DNA of 64,000 nt from Pirellulales bacterium (lineage in GTDB: Bacteria > Planctomycetota > Planctomycetia > Pirellulales > Thermoguttaceae), in NCBI GenBank assembly GCA_016936015.1, contig JAFGPV010000091.1:56687-120686 (forward strand), written 5' to 3'. This document shows positions 26,695-37,745 of this stretch, piece after piece. The position numbers and the translations under genes were made by a program. The notes below the pieces were generated by a model. The model did not search any database. It was not told where the DNA came from and worked only from the letters and a program-made list of their open reading frames with translations. Positions within the stretch are counted from its first letter, which is position 1. Every line of letters begins with the position of its first letter.

Positions 26695-26816
26695 CTCTTT
26701 CATAGAATCAGAATTGTCCATTGTCCCCGTCCCCATGTATGGTGTCCCCCCTCCCCCGGAATTTCCGCCACCGTGTATAGCACCAGGAGGACCGCTCTTT
26801 CATAGAATCAGAATTG
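26695..26816. repeat. 22-base direct repeats 100 bases apart
   Basis: CTCTTTCATAGAATCAGAAT plus TG occurs at 26695-26716 and again at 26795-26816. The interval holds CCCC-rich sequence related to the RAYT end. No gene is seen in 26657-26921. Confidence 0.85.
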
Positions 26817-26921
26817 CGGAATTGGTCGAATTCTGGGGATATCGCACGTAATTCAAAGAAGACATTCCACAGGGATGACAGCCGGTAACTGGAGATCGCA
26901 GACCTCCGGGGGACTGGAGGA

Positions 26922-27395
26922 TTATTGTGCCGACGTGAAGAATCTGAAAAGGTATAAAGCCAAAAACAACAATTCAGACACGATGCCGATGCCCATGTAA
27001 AGCATCGCGACGATGGCGCCGCGACGGACGGTTGTCGGGAGCATGATCGAGATCAATCCGGCGGCCGCCAGGAACCTAAGCGAGAAGGAGATCAAAAGCG
27101 CCAGGGGGATGAATTTATAGAGTGACAAGGGTAATTGATGTTCGTGGATCATGGAGTTCAATATGGGGATGAACCAAGTCCCGATTTGAATCAGTGCCGT
27201 GGACAAGCCGACCCCCACCAGCAGCTTCATCGTCGGATCAGGCAACGCGGAGGGGCTGTCCTGACCGCCCACCATTTTGGAATACAGCCAAAAAGTTACA
27301 AAGAGGATGCCCGTCCAGAACACGATGCTGACGATCAATGCCACGACGGCAAGGTAGATCATGAAAATGAGGGCGGCTTGATCGTCAACATGCAT
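26922..27395 (-). CDS. Small four-helix membrane protein of unknown function
   Basis: 157 residues with four hydrophobic segments at about 9-35, 58-80, 95-118 and 125-152. Blocks include ALIVSIVFWTGILFVTFWLY and LPTTVRRGAIVAMLYMGIG. There is no signal motif or charged catalytic pattern, and I do not recognise a family. It lies between the right end of the RAYT unit and an inverted extra copy of that end at 27490, so it may have been captured within mobile sequence. Codon use is less GC-biased than in the housekeeping genes. Confidence 0.65.
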   Translation of the reverse strand: MHVDDQAALIFMIYLAVVALIVSIVFWTGILFVTFWLYSKMVGGQDSPSALPDPTMKLLVGVGLSTALIQIGTWFIPILNSMIHEHQLPLSLYKFIPLALLISFSLRFLAAAGLISIMLPTTVRRGAIVAMLYMGIGIVSELLFLALYLFRFFTSAQ

Positions 27396-27489
27396 AACTT
27401 GCCGGCAAGAAAAGGGTGAGTGATAAGTGATAGTGATAAGTGATAGGAAATTTGATTTGATTTATTTAATCGTTAATTAATCGTAATCG

Positions 27490-27508
27490 GGGGACACGAA
27501 CCGATTAT
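27490..27508. repeat. Extra copy of the RAYT terminal repeat
   Basis: GGGGACACGAACCGATTAT is the exact complement of the right end at 26638-26656 and so lies in left-end orientation, about 0.85 kb downstream, with no transposase beside it. Confidence 0.85.
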
Positions 27509-27790
27509 GGTTGTTTGGCGAACATTCTGTGCCTCCGCATACCGCCTGTAACATGTCAATACTTGCCCATTATGCCATAAACGGGTCATATTCCCCAAAT
27601 ATGATGGCAGGACGGCCAAATGAAATCTTGCAAGCGTTGATCCATTCAAAAATCCATTCAGAAATCGTTTCGACCACTTCCTTTAACCTCTTCCTTGTCC
27701 CCTCATATTAACGAAAAGGCAAATCGATACCATGTACATGGTATCAGTCTACTCCGCAAGTCACAACGAGTTGCATTTGTGAAATTCCCG

Positions 27791-27900
27791 AAATATTTTC
27801 TTCCCCTTGCCCCGCAACGACTTCTGTTCCTTTCGGCATCATTTTTCCCGGTTTCAGGCCAGCTCTCTGCTATAATGGAATACGTGTACATATATATATC
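27791..27900 (+). promoter_or_regulatory. Promoter-like block, copy 2 of a diverged duplication
   Basis: Closely similar to 25492-25603 over about 110 bases, including GCTATAATGGA with TGCTATAAT as an extended -10 at 27869-27876 and a following TACATATATA run. An ATG stands 60 bases after TATAAT, at 27936. The frame from it is not recognisable. Confidence 0.45.
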
Positions 27901-28409
27901 ATCCGATCAACAACCGCTCGAACCCCTGATCGACCATGCCTACGATCCTAAACACGTCCGCCCCCAACCAAGGGCTGGAGCCATGCCGCCAATCAACACC
28001 CCCCCGCTGCCACCCCCGAAGTGTCCGGAACGCCGGTCCCGTTGACCAACTCCGCAGCGATTTTTTTGATCACTCATTTCCTACAAAAACGTCCAAGTCC
28101 ATCACGTCCATACCGTCCATCATGCCGAAACGTCTCCGGCCGGCTTGGGTGATCCCCGCCGGATATCAAGAACGAGTGCCGGCTCAAATATCCCAAAAAC
28201 TTCGCACAACAATTCACGCGCAACACGGTAAAATACGGCATTCGAAGACCCCATATTGTCCAAAAATTAATCGAGCAACAATTCACCATCGAGGTTCCGC
28301 TTCTCACTGGCCAGAGGGGGCGGTATGATTATTTCCTTGTAGTTTCCCCCCCTTTATCAGCTAGAGTGAAGCAAAGCCTCCAAAAAAGAATTACCCAGCA
28401 GTATCCGTC
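27901..28409. other. Gene-poor stretch before alaS
   Basis: It contains short GTCCATCACGTCCATACCGTCC-like tandem units near 28090-28125 and a stop-free frame at 28153-28413 that ends in a TGA overlapping the alaS start, but with no usual start codon. No RNA gene is seen. Confidence 0.5.
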
Positions 28410-31025
<2,616 letters not shown>

Positions 31026-31051
31026 GGGGAGTCGTAAACGGCCAAAAATTC

Positions 31052-31076
31052 AGCCCCCGGCGACTCGCCGGGGGCT
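31052..31076. terminator. Bidirectional hairpin terminator between alaS and the PEP-CTERM gene
   Basis: Perfect 11-base stem AGCCCCCGGCG/CGCCGGGGGCT with a three-base loop. On the minus strand it is followed by GAATTTTTGG, giving a U-rich tail for the PEP-CTERM transcript; on the plus strand the tail is weak. Confidence 0.7.
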
Positions 31077-31115
31077 AAAGGCAGTTTTCATTTCGATTGA
31101 ACGGGAAAGGACAAA

Positions 31116-31901
31116 TCATCTTTTCCATCGCCGCCATCCGAAGCCCAGGGCCGCGGCAATGCCCAGCATCCATAACGAAGCCGGCTCGGGCACGCGGGGA
31201 GGCGGGTCAAACGAGTCGTTGACGCCGATCCAAAGCCGTTTTTTATCGATAAACGCGCTGGTTCCCGGTTCACTGGCGGTAAAGAGCACGTTATCGAATA
31301 TCAGATCGACTCTTTGGGCTTGAGGAAAGTCCTTCAAATCGGCGATAAAACATCCTTGCCAAGTCCCGGCATCACTGTCGATCGTCTTCCGGAAAATCTT
31401 GTTGCCGGTTGTGTCGGGGGCAGGATCATAGAAAGTCATGCTGAGCGGCATCGGCGATCCTCCGTCAACGGATATCGACGCCCCGGCTAGACTGACGCTC
31501 GAGCTGGTGAAACTGGTGCCGTTCGGTCCGAAGAACCAGCCGCCCTGCTCGTAAAGAATCAGATTGTTGTTCAGAAAATTATCCCCTGTTGCCGTGATGG
31601 TGAGGATGAGTTTTCCGTCCACGCCGTCCGAGTTGACCACGGACCCGAATGAGAGACTCGCAAAATTCATGGGAACCGCATTCGGAACCTGCGAATTTTC
31701 GCCGAATTTGAGGGTGTTTCCATCCAAGATCGGCGTCCCGTAGGTCGATCCATGAGTCGACGGATTAAATACCTCAGTCCATTGAAAAGTAAAATCCGAA
31801 TTCGAAATCATGTCCGCTCGTGATGGAGAAAAGCTCACAAGCGCCAGTGCGCAGGATAATGCGCAGAGTTTTCCTAGCGTTTTAAAATTGGCGGACCACA
31901 C
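31116..31901 (-). CDS. PEP-CTERM sorting domain-containing secreted protein
   Basis: 261 residues starting at a GTG preceded by AGGAGG at five bases. The signal peptide at about 10-30 ends near SPSRADM. The body (30-230) is a beta-rich domain without a recognised catalytic motif. The last 25 residues are the sorting tag: VPEPASLW, a hydrophobic helix and the basic end GWRRWKR. The tag is cleaved and probably replaced by a covalent link to a surface polymer by exosortase, whose gene begins 1.5 kb away on the other strand. A hairpin overlaps the region just before the ribosome-binding site. The protein's role on the surface or in the matrix is unknown. Confidence 0.9.
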   Translation of the reverse strand: MWSANFKTLGKLCALSCALALVSFSPSRADMISNSDFTFQWTEVFNPSTHGSTYGTPILDGNTLKFGENSQVPNAVPMNFASLSFGSVVNSDGVDGKLILTITATGDNFLNNNLILYEQGGWFFGPNGTSFTSSSVSLAGASISVDGGSPMPLSMTFYDPAPDTTGNKIFRKTIDSDAGTWQGCFIADLKDFPQAQRVDLIFDNVLFTASEPGTSAFIDKKRLWIGVNDSFDPPPRVPEPASLWMLGIAAALGFGWRRWKR

Positions 31902-31949
31902 CGCTGCCTCCTAAGGCAATTTTGCCTAGGTAAAAGTAATAAAATTCCT
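31902..31949 (-). promoter_or_regulatory. Hairpin leader of the PEP-CTERM gene
   Basis: Read on the minus strand: AGGAATTTT, an A/T-rich spacer, then CCTAGGCAAAATTGCCTTAGG (a hairpin), then GGAGGCAGCG directly before GTG. The stem end overlaps the Shine-Dalgarno. A related leader is at 32229-32268. A translational control element is plausible. Confidence 0.5.
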
Positions 31950-32036
31950 GAATGCACACGCTGAAATGTTCAAAACACTGATCCCCATCGGTCCCCAACG
32001 GAAACCGGCCTGGGGATTCACCCCCTTGTTCTCCCC

Positions 32037-32228
32037 TTAATCAGGCACAAACTCATTGCACCTCGCAAATGGAGCCGAAAGGAAGGTGGGAACACAATAC
32101 AAGCGCGAAAGAGGCAGCGGAAAGAAAGACAGTAAAGAAGCCACGAGCACAGGGAGTACCACATCCCGTGGAATCGCGCATACCGACACATCGGTATTTA
32201 CCAGAGAAAAACACTTTACCGACCTCAC
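32037..32228 (-). pseudogene. Short ORF behind a second copy of the PEP-CTERM leader, probably a decayed secreted-protein gene
   Basis: 63 codons from a GTG placed exactly as in the PEP-CTERM gene, after GAGGCAGCG. The product has a hydrophobic stretch (VVLPVLVASLLSFFPLPL) that could be a signal peptide, then stops without any domain or sorting tag. I read it as the surviving 5' end of a truncated PEP-CTERM-type gene; a genuine short peptide is the alternative. Confidence 0.4.
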
Positions 32229-32268
32229 CGCTGCCTCGCTAGGCGATTACGCCTGGTAAAAAATTCCT
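32229..32268 (-). promoter_or_regulatory. Second copy of the PEP-CTERM leader
   Basis: Minus strand: AGGAATTTTTTACCAGGCGT, AATCGCCTAGC, then GAGGCAGCG directly before GTG. It keeps the paired arms (AGGCG/CGCCT) although the bases differ from copy 1 (AGGCAA/TTGCCT), which suggests the structure is maintained. Confidence 0.5.
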
Positions 32269-33389
32269 ACACTTGTCTTAAAAAGTCCAGGAATTACGTT
32301 TCCTTAATCCGAGATTTTCAGAGTAGGTCGAAAACTCCAAACAATCCGGATTGGATGAAAACCTCCTAGATCTTAATTCACTACAGGTACTTTTTACAGA
32401 ATCCCTACAAAATGTCAAGGGTTTGGATCGCTTATTAGTATTTTTTTAATTAAATTTCCTCAGAATCCATCCCGCCCCCCCCTGCGGATGTATTGAGATA
32501 GAGAACCCAAGGAAGAAATGACCGGGAGCTTCGCCCTTGGTACAACCATGAACATCATTTTATTCAACGCATTTTACCCGACATTCCTCTACATCAGAGG
32601 AGCACTCGCCTTTCGTGCCAGGGGCACACGGTGGGCGCCAATTCCCACATCTTCCATTTTTTCAGGAGTTGAATTTTCTTCGTTATCCCAGTCACAACTA
32701 CTTTTATACGAACTCCCGGTTCTCTCATTACGTAAGGAAGGAGTGGCATTAGGAAAATCGAAGCAAGGATCCGCTCTCAGCCGACACCTGATTACCCGGG
32801 AAACCTGACAATCTTATTTGCCAATCAATTGCCAGAAGCAAGCTGGTTTTTACGCAGAAATCCAGCGGTTTAGCTCCTGCTCGACCACCGCGATTGCGCG
32901 CTTGAAAAGCCGTTGGCCGTTAGGATACGGTTTGGACAAGCAGGTTGTCCTTATTCCCCCGGAATGGTGCATCGGCTGTCCGTTGGTTTTTTTCACCAGG
33001 GATGATGACAATTCTCGCCAGGCTGTAATGGGTATAACACCAAAGAGAGTTCGGAACTTATTGAAAGACGCGAACTTAATCCCCCAAAGGATGAATTGGC
33101 GGAGGACACGTGCAGCTTGGCATATTGTTTGCGGTTTCCGATAGACGTCTCTGGCTTTTTTCCGTGATATCCGTGAGGTTATAAACAAGATAGTGAGAGA
33201 ATACCTATTTCTCTTCCAATGATGGGCCTTTTTTACATTCGTTCCTTGAAAGATCAGTAACTTATTGACTTTTTCGTGAAAAAAGGTCAAGCTGATTGAT
33301 TACGGAATAGCCGCTGAGGATGAATAAGAGACGCCCACGAGTAAATCAACCTTCTTTAAAAAACACCTCGCTCGATCTCAAGCCCACTT
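32269..33389. other. 1.1-kb gap before the exosortase gene
   Basis: AT-richer than the flanks. Short frames are open on both strands (for example about 32518-32808 plus, 32850-33290 minus), but none has a ribosome-binding site or family resemblance. The TTAATTAAATTT-type run near 32445 could belong to a promoter. No RNA gene is recognised. Confidence 0.5.
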
Positions 33390-34364
33390 ATGTCTGACAC
33401 TTCCGTCTCCTCACTAAAAACGCAGAAACCTCCCGCCGCGGTCCTGGTTCTCGGAGGGATTTTGGTCGTTCTATTTCTGGGATTGTATTCCTCCACGGGA
33501 GTTTTGGGTCGTTTTTGGCGCGATTGGCTGGAGCCGGAGTATCAGCATGCGTTTTTAGTGCCGATCTTTGCCGGGTATCTGCTGTGGCGACGACAGAAGA
33601 TGCTCTTTCCGCTCGCTGAACGAGGCACTTGGTGGTGTTTGGTTTTTTTTGCGTTGAGTGTGCTCTTGCAATGCGCCGCGATCCTCATGTATTACCCTTG
33701 GTTGGGTCAGGTGTCCGTGATCCCGGGTTTGGTGGGCCTGACGCTCTTGATCGGGGGTTGGCGGGCGTTCCGCTGGGCCTGGCCGGCGTTGTTTTTCCTC
33801 TGTTTTATGATTCGTCTGCCGCGGGGTTTGGCGGAGGCGTTGAGTCAGTATTTACAAAGCATCGGCACCAAGGGCACCGTCTTTTTGATCCAGACGCTGG
33901 GTATTCCCGCCATGCCGCGGGGCAACGTGATTATCCTGCGTCACAACGAGTTAAACGTGATCGACGCTTGCAGCGGGCTGAAGATGATGATGTTGTTTTT
34001 TACCCTCTGCGTGGGCGCCGTTTTTGTGATTAAAAATCATTGGGTGGAGAAAGCCATCATCATCATCAGTGCGATTCCCATCGCCGTGATCTCCAACGTC
34101 TTTCGGCTGAGTTTGACGGCGGTGCTTTACGAGGCTGCCAACAAATTTCCCGATTTGATGTCCGAGGAATTAGCCAATAAGTTATGCCACGACGGCGCCG
34201 GCCTTTTTATGATGCCGATTGCCTTGTTGCTCATCTGGGCGGAGATGGCAATTATGTCCCATTTGTTTTTGAAACCGGTAGCCGAACGTTCGGTCGTGGC
34301 CCGGGGAGCGGCCCGGGGGCTTTTAGCCCAGGAACTTCGCCCAACCTCAAAAAAACCGCCGTGA
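33390..34364 (+). CDS. Exosortase (transpeptidase-like sorting enzyme for PEP-CTERM proteins)
   Basis: 324 residues with about eight membrane segments. The three invariant active-site residues are visible: Cys194 in IDACSGLKM, Arg239 in SNVFRLSL and His267 in CHDGAGLF. The N-terminal EYQHAFLVPIFAGYLLW segment is also typical. Exosortases cleave the PEP-CTERM tag at the inner membrane. The substrate at 31116 is nearby, and EpsI is encoded 2.7 kb downstream. It opens a plus-strand EPS locus, a partnership well known from Gram-negative biofilm formers. Subtype is not assigned. Confidence 0.95.
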   Translation: MSDTSVSSLKTQKPPAAVLVLGGILVVLFLGLYSSTGVLGRFWRDWLEPEYQHAFLVPIFAGYLLWRRQKMLFPLAERGTWWCLVFFALSVLLQCAAILMYYPWLGQVSVIPGLVGLTLLIGGWRAFRWAWPALFFLCFMIRLPRGLAEALSQYLQSIGTKGTVFLIQTLGIPAMPRGNVIILRHNELNVIDACSGLKMMMLFFTLCVGAVFVIKNHWVEKAIIIISAIPIAVISNVFRLSLTAVLYEAANKFPDLMSEELANKLCHDGAGLFMMPIALLLIWAEMAIMSHLFLKPVAERSVVARGAARGLLAQELRPTSKKPP

Positions 34365-34703
34365 TGGATCCCGGGCGGCTTCGGCTGCCGATTCTTCCGC
34401 GAGGGATGAGCGGAACAGCACTCCAGTGAGGAACCTGGATGGCGGGAGGAATGTCTCCCTAGGGAGAGGGAGATTGTTTGCGAGAAGATGTACCGTCAAC
34501 GATTTTGCGGGGACGCGTGAGCATCCGCCACCGGCGACGCTCCACCCACTGATGAAAGCAACCAGAATTCCTCAAACGACAATCAGAAAATACGAACCGC
34601 AGTCTGTTTTTTTGCGTAACATGCGTGAGCTCCTCTTTTTCATATTTCCTCGTTGGACCCGGTAGGTGACTTATCCTTTGATTCGTTGTCCGGAGAACCT
34701 TGT
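34365..34703. other. Gap between exosortase and BY-kinase genes
   Basis: No supported gene; frames are short and unlike any family. GGAGAA at 34692-34697 is the ribosome-binding site of the next gene. Confidence 0.5.
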
Positions 34704-37019
34704 ATGTCATTGCCAGAACCGACATTAATTCCTGGGACCTCTTCCTTTCCTCAAGACTATACAACCCCTCGTATCAATCCGAGCGATCGCGGAACCTGGG
34801 ACTATGCTCCCCCGCTGGGAGACGTCCCCGGGCCAGACTCTCAAGGATTCAACTTGTACAACTTCCTCCAGGCGTTGCGGCGGCAGTGGCTGCTTGCCTC
34901 GGGAATTGGAATTCTCCTGGCGGTAACGGCGGGTCTCGTCGTGTGGTTTGGGATCGGACCGCGCTATACCGCCCGGGCGTTCTTTCGCATCTCGATGGAG
35001 AAAGAGGGGATATTAAAGAGCAGCGATCGTTATCCCCAAGACCAGTTTGAAATTCTCAAGAATACCCATCAGCAATTACTGCGGAGCCGCTGGGTGCTCG
35101 GGCCGGCCTTGCGGAATCCCGAGATCAATCAATTACCAGTCCTCAAACGGGAAAAAGATCAACTGAAATGGTTGACGGACGAGCTGTCGGTGTCCTTTCC
35201 CGGCCGGGCGGAGATTATGGAGATCAGCCTTTCTCTGCCGAATCCCTCGGACGCCGCCAAGATCGTCGCCGTCGTGGTCGATTCTTACAACAAAGAAGTC
35301 TTGGACGTGGAGGGGAAAGAGCGGCGGGAACGTTTGGACGAATTGGATCGCATCTACTCCGAGGCGGATCGCGAAGTCCGCCGGCTCCTGGGGAATCTGC
35401 GGAATCTGGCGGAACGATTCGGGGGGGCCACGGACTCGGAAGCCTTTGTGATCCGGCAGCGCATGCTCCTGGAACAATTGGCTTCCTCGCGCAATCAATT
35501 GACGCAGGCGGATATTCAATTGGGGCAATTGCGGCTCGACCTGGCCCAGCAGAAGGCGCTCTACGAGGCCGAGCAAACCAACATACCCACCAATACGGAG
35601 TGCACGAATTACGCCTTCCAGGACCAGGAGTTGAAACGGCTCGCCGAGGAGGTCGCCCTGCGGAAAATGTACGCGCAGGAAACCCGGGAGACCATCAATC
35701 CCGCCTCCACGAATCCCGCAGCGAGAGGATACGTTGGACAAGAAGAGCAGGTCTACAACCAATACGAGGAAAAGATGGAAACGTTGAGGAGGGAAATCCA
35801 TCAAAAGAAACTCGGGGAGATCGAGCGCGAGATTAAAAAGCTGGAGGCGTCCATCGTCCAATCCGAGAATCAAAAAACCCGTCTGGAGAAAGAGACCAGT
35901 CAACAACGCGAGCAGGCGGAGCAGCTTGGAGGCACGTCGATCGAGGTGGAGATGTACCGCAACGATCTGAAAAACCAGGAGCAAACCTTGCAAAGCATCG
36001 CCATGGAGCGGGAAAAGATCCGGGCGGAACTCCGGGCTCCTTCCCGAATCCTGTTGCTGGAAAAGCCGGATCCGAACAATCCCCCCATTTCTCAAAGCAA
36101 CTTATTAATTCGCATCGCTCTCACCTTTTTCAGCACGCTGAGCGGTTTTGCCGTCAGCGTGGCGGGAGTAGGATTCTGGGACATGCAGAAGAAACGGATC
36201 AATACGGCGCGGGAGATCACCGAGCGGCTGGGGCTGCCGGTGATCGGCTCCGTGCCGTTGATTCCTCCCCGGGTGCTCCGGCAACTGGGTTCGCCGCAAC
36301 GGCGGAGCCAATTGTGGCAGATCCGGCTCACGGAATCAATCGACGGCATTACCGCCCGGTTGCTCCACCGCAGTGAAACCGAACAGCACCGGGTCGTGAT
36401 GGTGACCAGCGCCGTTAGCGGCGAAGGGAAGACGACGTTGGCGACCCAAATCGCCATTAGCCTGGCCCGTTCCGGCCGGCGCACGGTGTTGGTGGATTTC
36501 GATCTTCGTCAACCGGCCTTCGACGAAATCTTCGGCTTGTCCCGATCGCCGGGCGTCAGCGAAATCCTCCGCAACGAACTGGAACCTGCGGGAGCGGTCC
36601 AGGAGACCGGCACTCCGAACCTGTTCCTGATTACGGCCGGGCAGTGGAATCGCGCGACCATGGCGGCCTTGGCCAACGGCGCGGCCGCCTCGCTCTTAAA
36701 AGAGTTGCGCGAAGATTTTGATTTCGTGATCCTCGACACCAGTCCAATTCTGCCGGTGGCCGACGCCCGCTTCGTCAGCCAAAGCGTCGATTCCACCGTG
36801 CTGTGCATCTTCCGCGACATGAGCGAAATGCCGCAACTCCAGGCCACCTGCGAGATCCTGCAGGCGTTCGGCGTCCATTCGATCGAGGCCGTCGTCACCG
36901 GATCCTACCAGCACCTGGATAGCCGACGATTGAGCGGGGCGTCTGGTGAGTTCGGAGAATCCTCAGAATCCTCCGCTTTGCCCCCCACCGATGAGGACAA
37001 AACCGTTTTAACCTCGTGA
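34704..37019 (+). CDS. Polysaccharide chain-length determinant fused to BY-kinase (Wzc-like)
   Basis: 771 residues from the ATG at 34704 with GGAGAA upstream; a TTG at 34653 is rejected. A Wzz domain with a membrane helix at about 65-85, a long coiled coil (about 200-445), a second membrane helix near 470-490 and a cytoplasmic P-loop kinase follow. Walker A is SGEGKTT (about 570-576), Walker A' VLVDFDLRQP, and Walker B VILDTSP (about 674). It would control polymer length and export with a Wza-like channel, not seen here. The C-terminus lacks the usual cluster of tyrosines: only one Tyr occurs in the last 55 residues, so regulation by tail autophosphorylation may be lost. Confidence 0.92.
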   Translation: MSLPEPTLIPGTSSFPQDYTTPRINPSDRGTWDYAPPLGDVPGPDSQGFNLYNFLQALRRQWLLASGIGILLAVTAGLVVWFGIGPRYTARAFFRISMEKEGILKSSDRYPQDQFEILKNTHQQLLRSRWVLGPALRNPEINQLPVLKREKDQLKWLTDELSVSFPGRAEIMEISLSLPNPSDAAKIVAVVVDSYNKEVLDVEGKERRERLDELDRIYSEADREVRRLLGNLRNLAERFGGATDSEAFVIRQRMLLEQLASSRNQLTQADIQLGQLRLDLAQQKALYEAEQTNIPTNTECTNYAFQDQELKRLAEEVALRKMYAQETRETINPASTNPAARGYVGQEEQVYNQYEEKMETLRREIHQKKLGEIEREIKKLEASIVQSENQKTRLEKETSQQREQAEQLGGTSIEVEMYRNDLKNQEQTLQSIAMEREKIRAELRAPSRILLLEKPDPNNPPISQSNLLIRIALTFFSTLSGFAVSVAGVGFWDMQKKRINTAREITERLGLPVIGSVPLIPPRVLRQLGSPQRRSQLWQIRLTESIDGITARLLHRSETEQHRVVMVTSAVSGEGKTTLATQIAISLARSGRRTVLVDFDLRQPAFDEIFGLSRSPGVSEILRNELEPAGAVQETGTPNLFLITAGQWNRATMAALANGAAASLLKELREDFDFVILDTSPILPVADARFVSQSVDSTVLCIFRDMSEMPQLQATCEILQAFGVHSIEAVVTGSYQHLDSRRLSGASGEFGESSESSALPPTDEDKTVLTS

Positions 37020-37091
37020 TTAATCCTTAATATGTAGCTTATATTTAAAGATAATCTCAAATACCCCGCTTCCCGGGAGGGTGTCTCTTTC

Positions 37092-37745
37092 ATGAGAGGA
37101 AACATTACCAGACGCTTATTGGTCGCCATCGGGGTTATGGCCGTCTGCATCGGATTGGTGTATTTGGCATCGAGTCACGGCATTCCCCATATCGTCCTAC
37201 CCCAATGGCATTTGAAGGATTGCCCGAAGAAGTTGGATCCCTGGACCTGGAACGGGGAAAAGGAGAAGGTTGACTCGCGTTTATTTCGATCGATCGGCGC
37301 CGTGGAAGTGGAGGATCGGATCTATCAGAATGCTTCCGGCACCCAAGTGAAGTTGCATACCGCCTTGTTCGACGACACCCAGGAGGGGCTGCGGCACAGT
37401 CCCATGAACTGTTATCGAGACAACGGTTGGACGAAATTAAGCGACGAATTCGTCTCCCTGACGGACGATCCGGAATCCTCCGCGAAAATGTGCGTCAGCA
37501 TGTGGGAGCAGAAGGGGGTGAAATGTTTAATCGGATACTGGTATCAATTGGGCGACGAACAGGTTTTCGACCGCGTTGAGTTCTCTGGGCTCCGCTGGAG
37601 ACACATTGGTCAGCGCGAATGGCCGCCCATGGTGAAAGTCCTCATCCATATCAACGTCACCGATACGGCGACGGATTCGGCCCATCTGAACGATTTTGGC
37701 CGGCAAGTCTATCAATGGTTGCATCACGTCCAGGAAACCCCATGA
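37092..37745 (+). CDS. epsI: EpsI-family exosortase-associated protein (DUF3485)
   Basis: 217 residues. One N-terminal membrane helix (about 8-28) is followed by a periplasmic domain with HSPMNCYRDNGW, the counterpart of the HSP-x-x-C-x-x-x-x-GW motif of EpsI, and a later GYWYQLGDE. EpsI proteins accompany exosortases in EPS loci and in some lineages are fused to them; their reaction is not known. Its TGA overlaps the ATG of the following dehydratase gene, indicating coupled translation. Confidence 0.85.
   Translation: MRGNITRRLLVAIGVMAVCIGLVYLASSHGIPHIVLPQWHLKDCPKKLDPWTWNGEKEKVDSRLFRSIGAVEVEDRIYQNASGTQVKLHTALFDDTQEGLRHSPMNCYRDNGWTKLSDEFVSLTDDPESSAKMCVSMWEQKGVKCLIGYWYQLGDEQVFDRVEFSGLRWRHIGQREWPPMVKVLIHINVTDTATDSAHLNDFGRQVYQWLHHVQETP

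Noticed and set aside
27936..28328. 130-codon ORF after the second promoter-like block
   Set aside because: Contains tandem GTCCAT units, has no ribosome-binding site and no recognisable family; kept only as part of the gap description.
31899..31949. c-di-GMP (GEMM) riboswitch as explanation of the PEP-CTERM leader
   Set aside because: The conserved GEMM core sequences and second stem are absent; the element is a single short hairpin by the ribosome-binding site.
32850..33290. 146-codon minus-strand frame before exosortase
   Set aside because: No ribosome-binding site, no recognised domain, and a plus-strand frame of similar length overlaps it.
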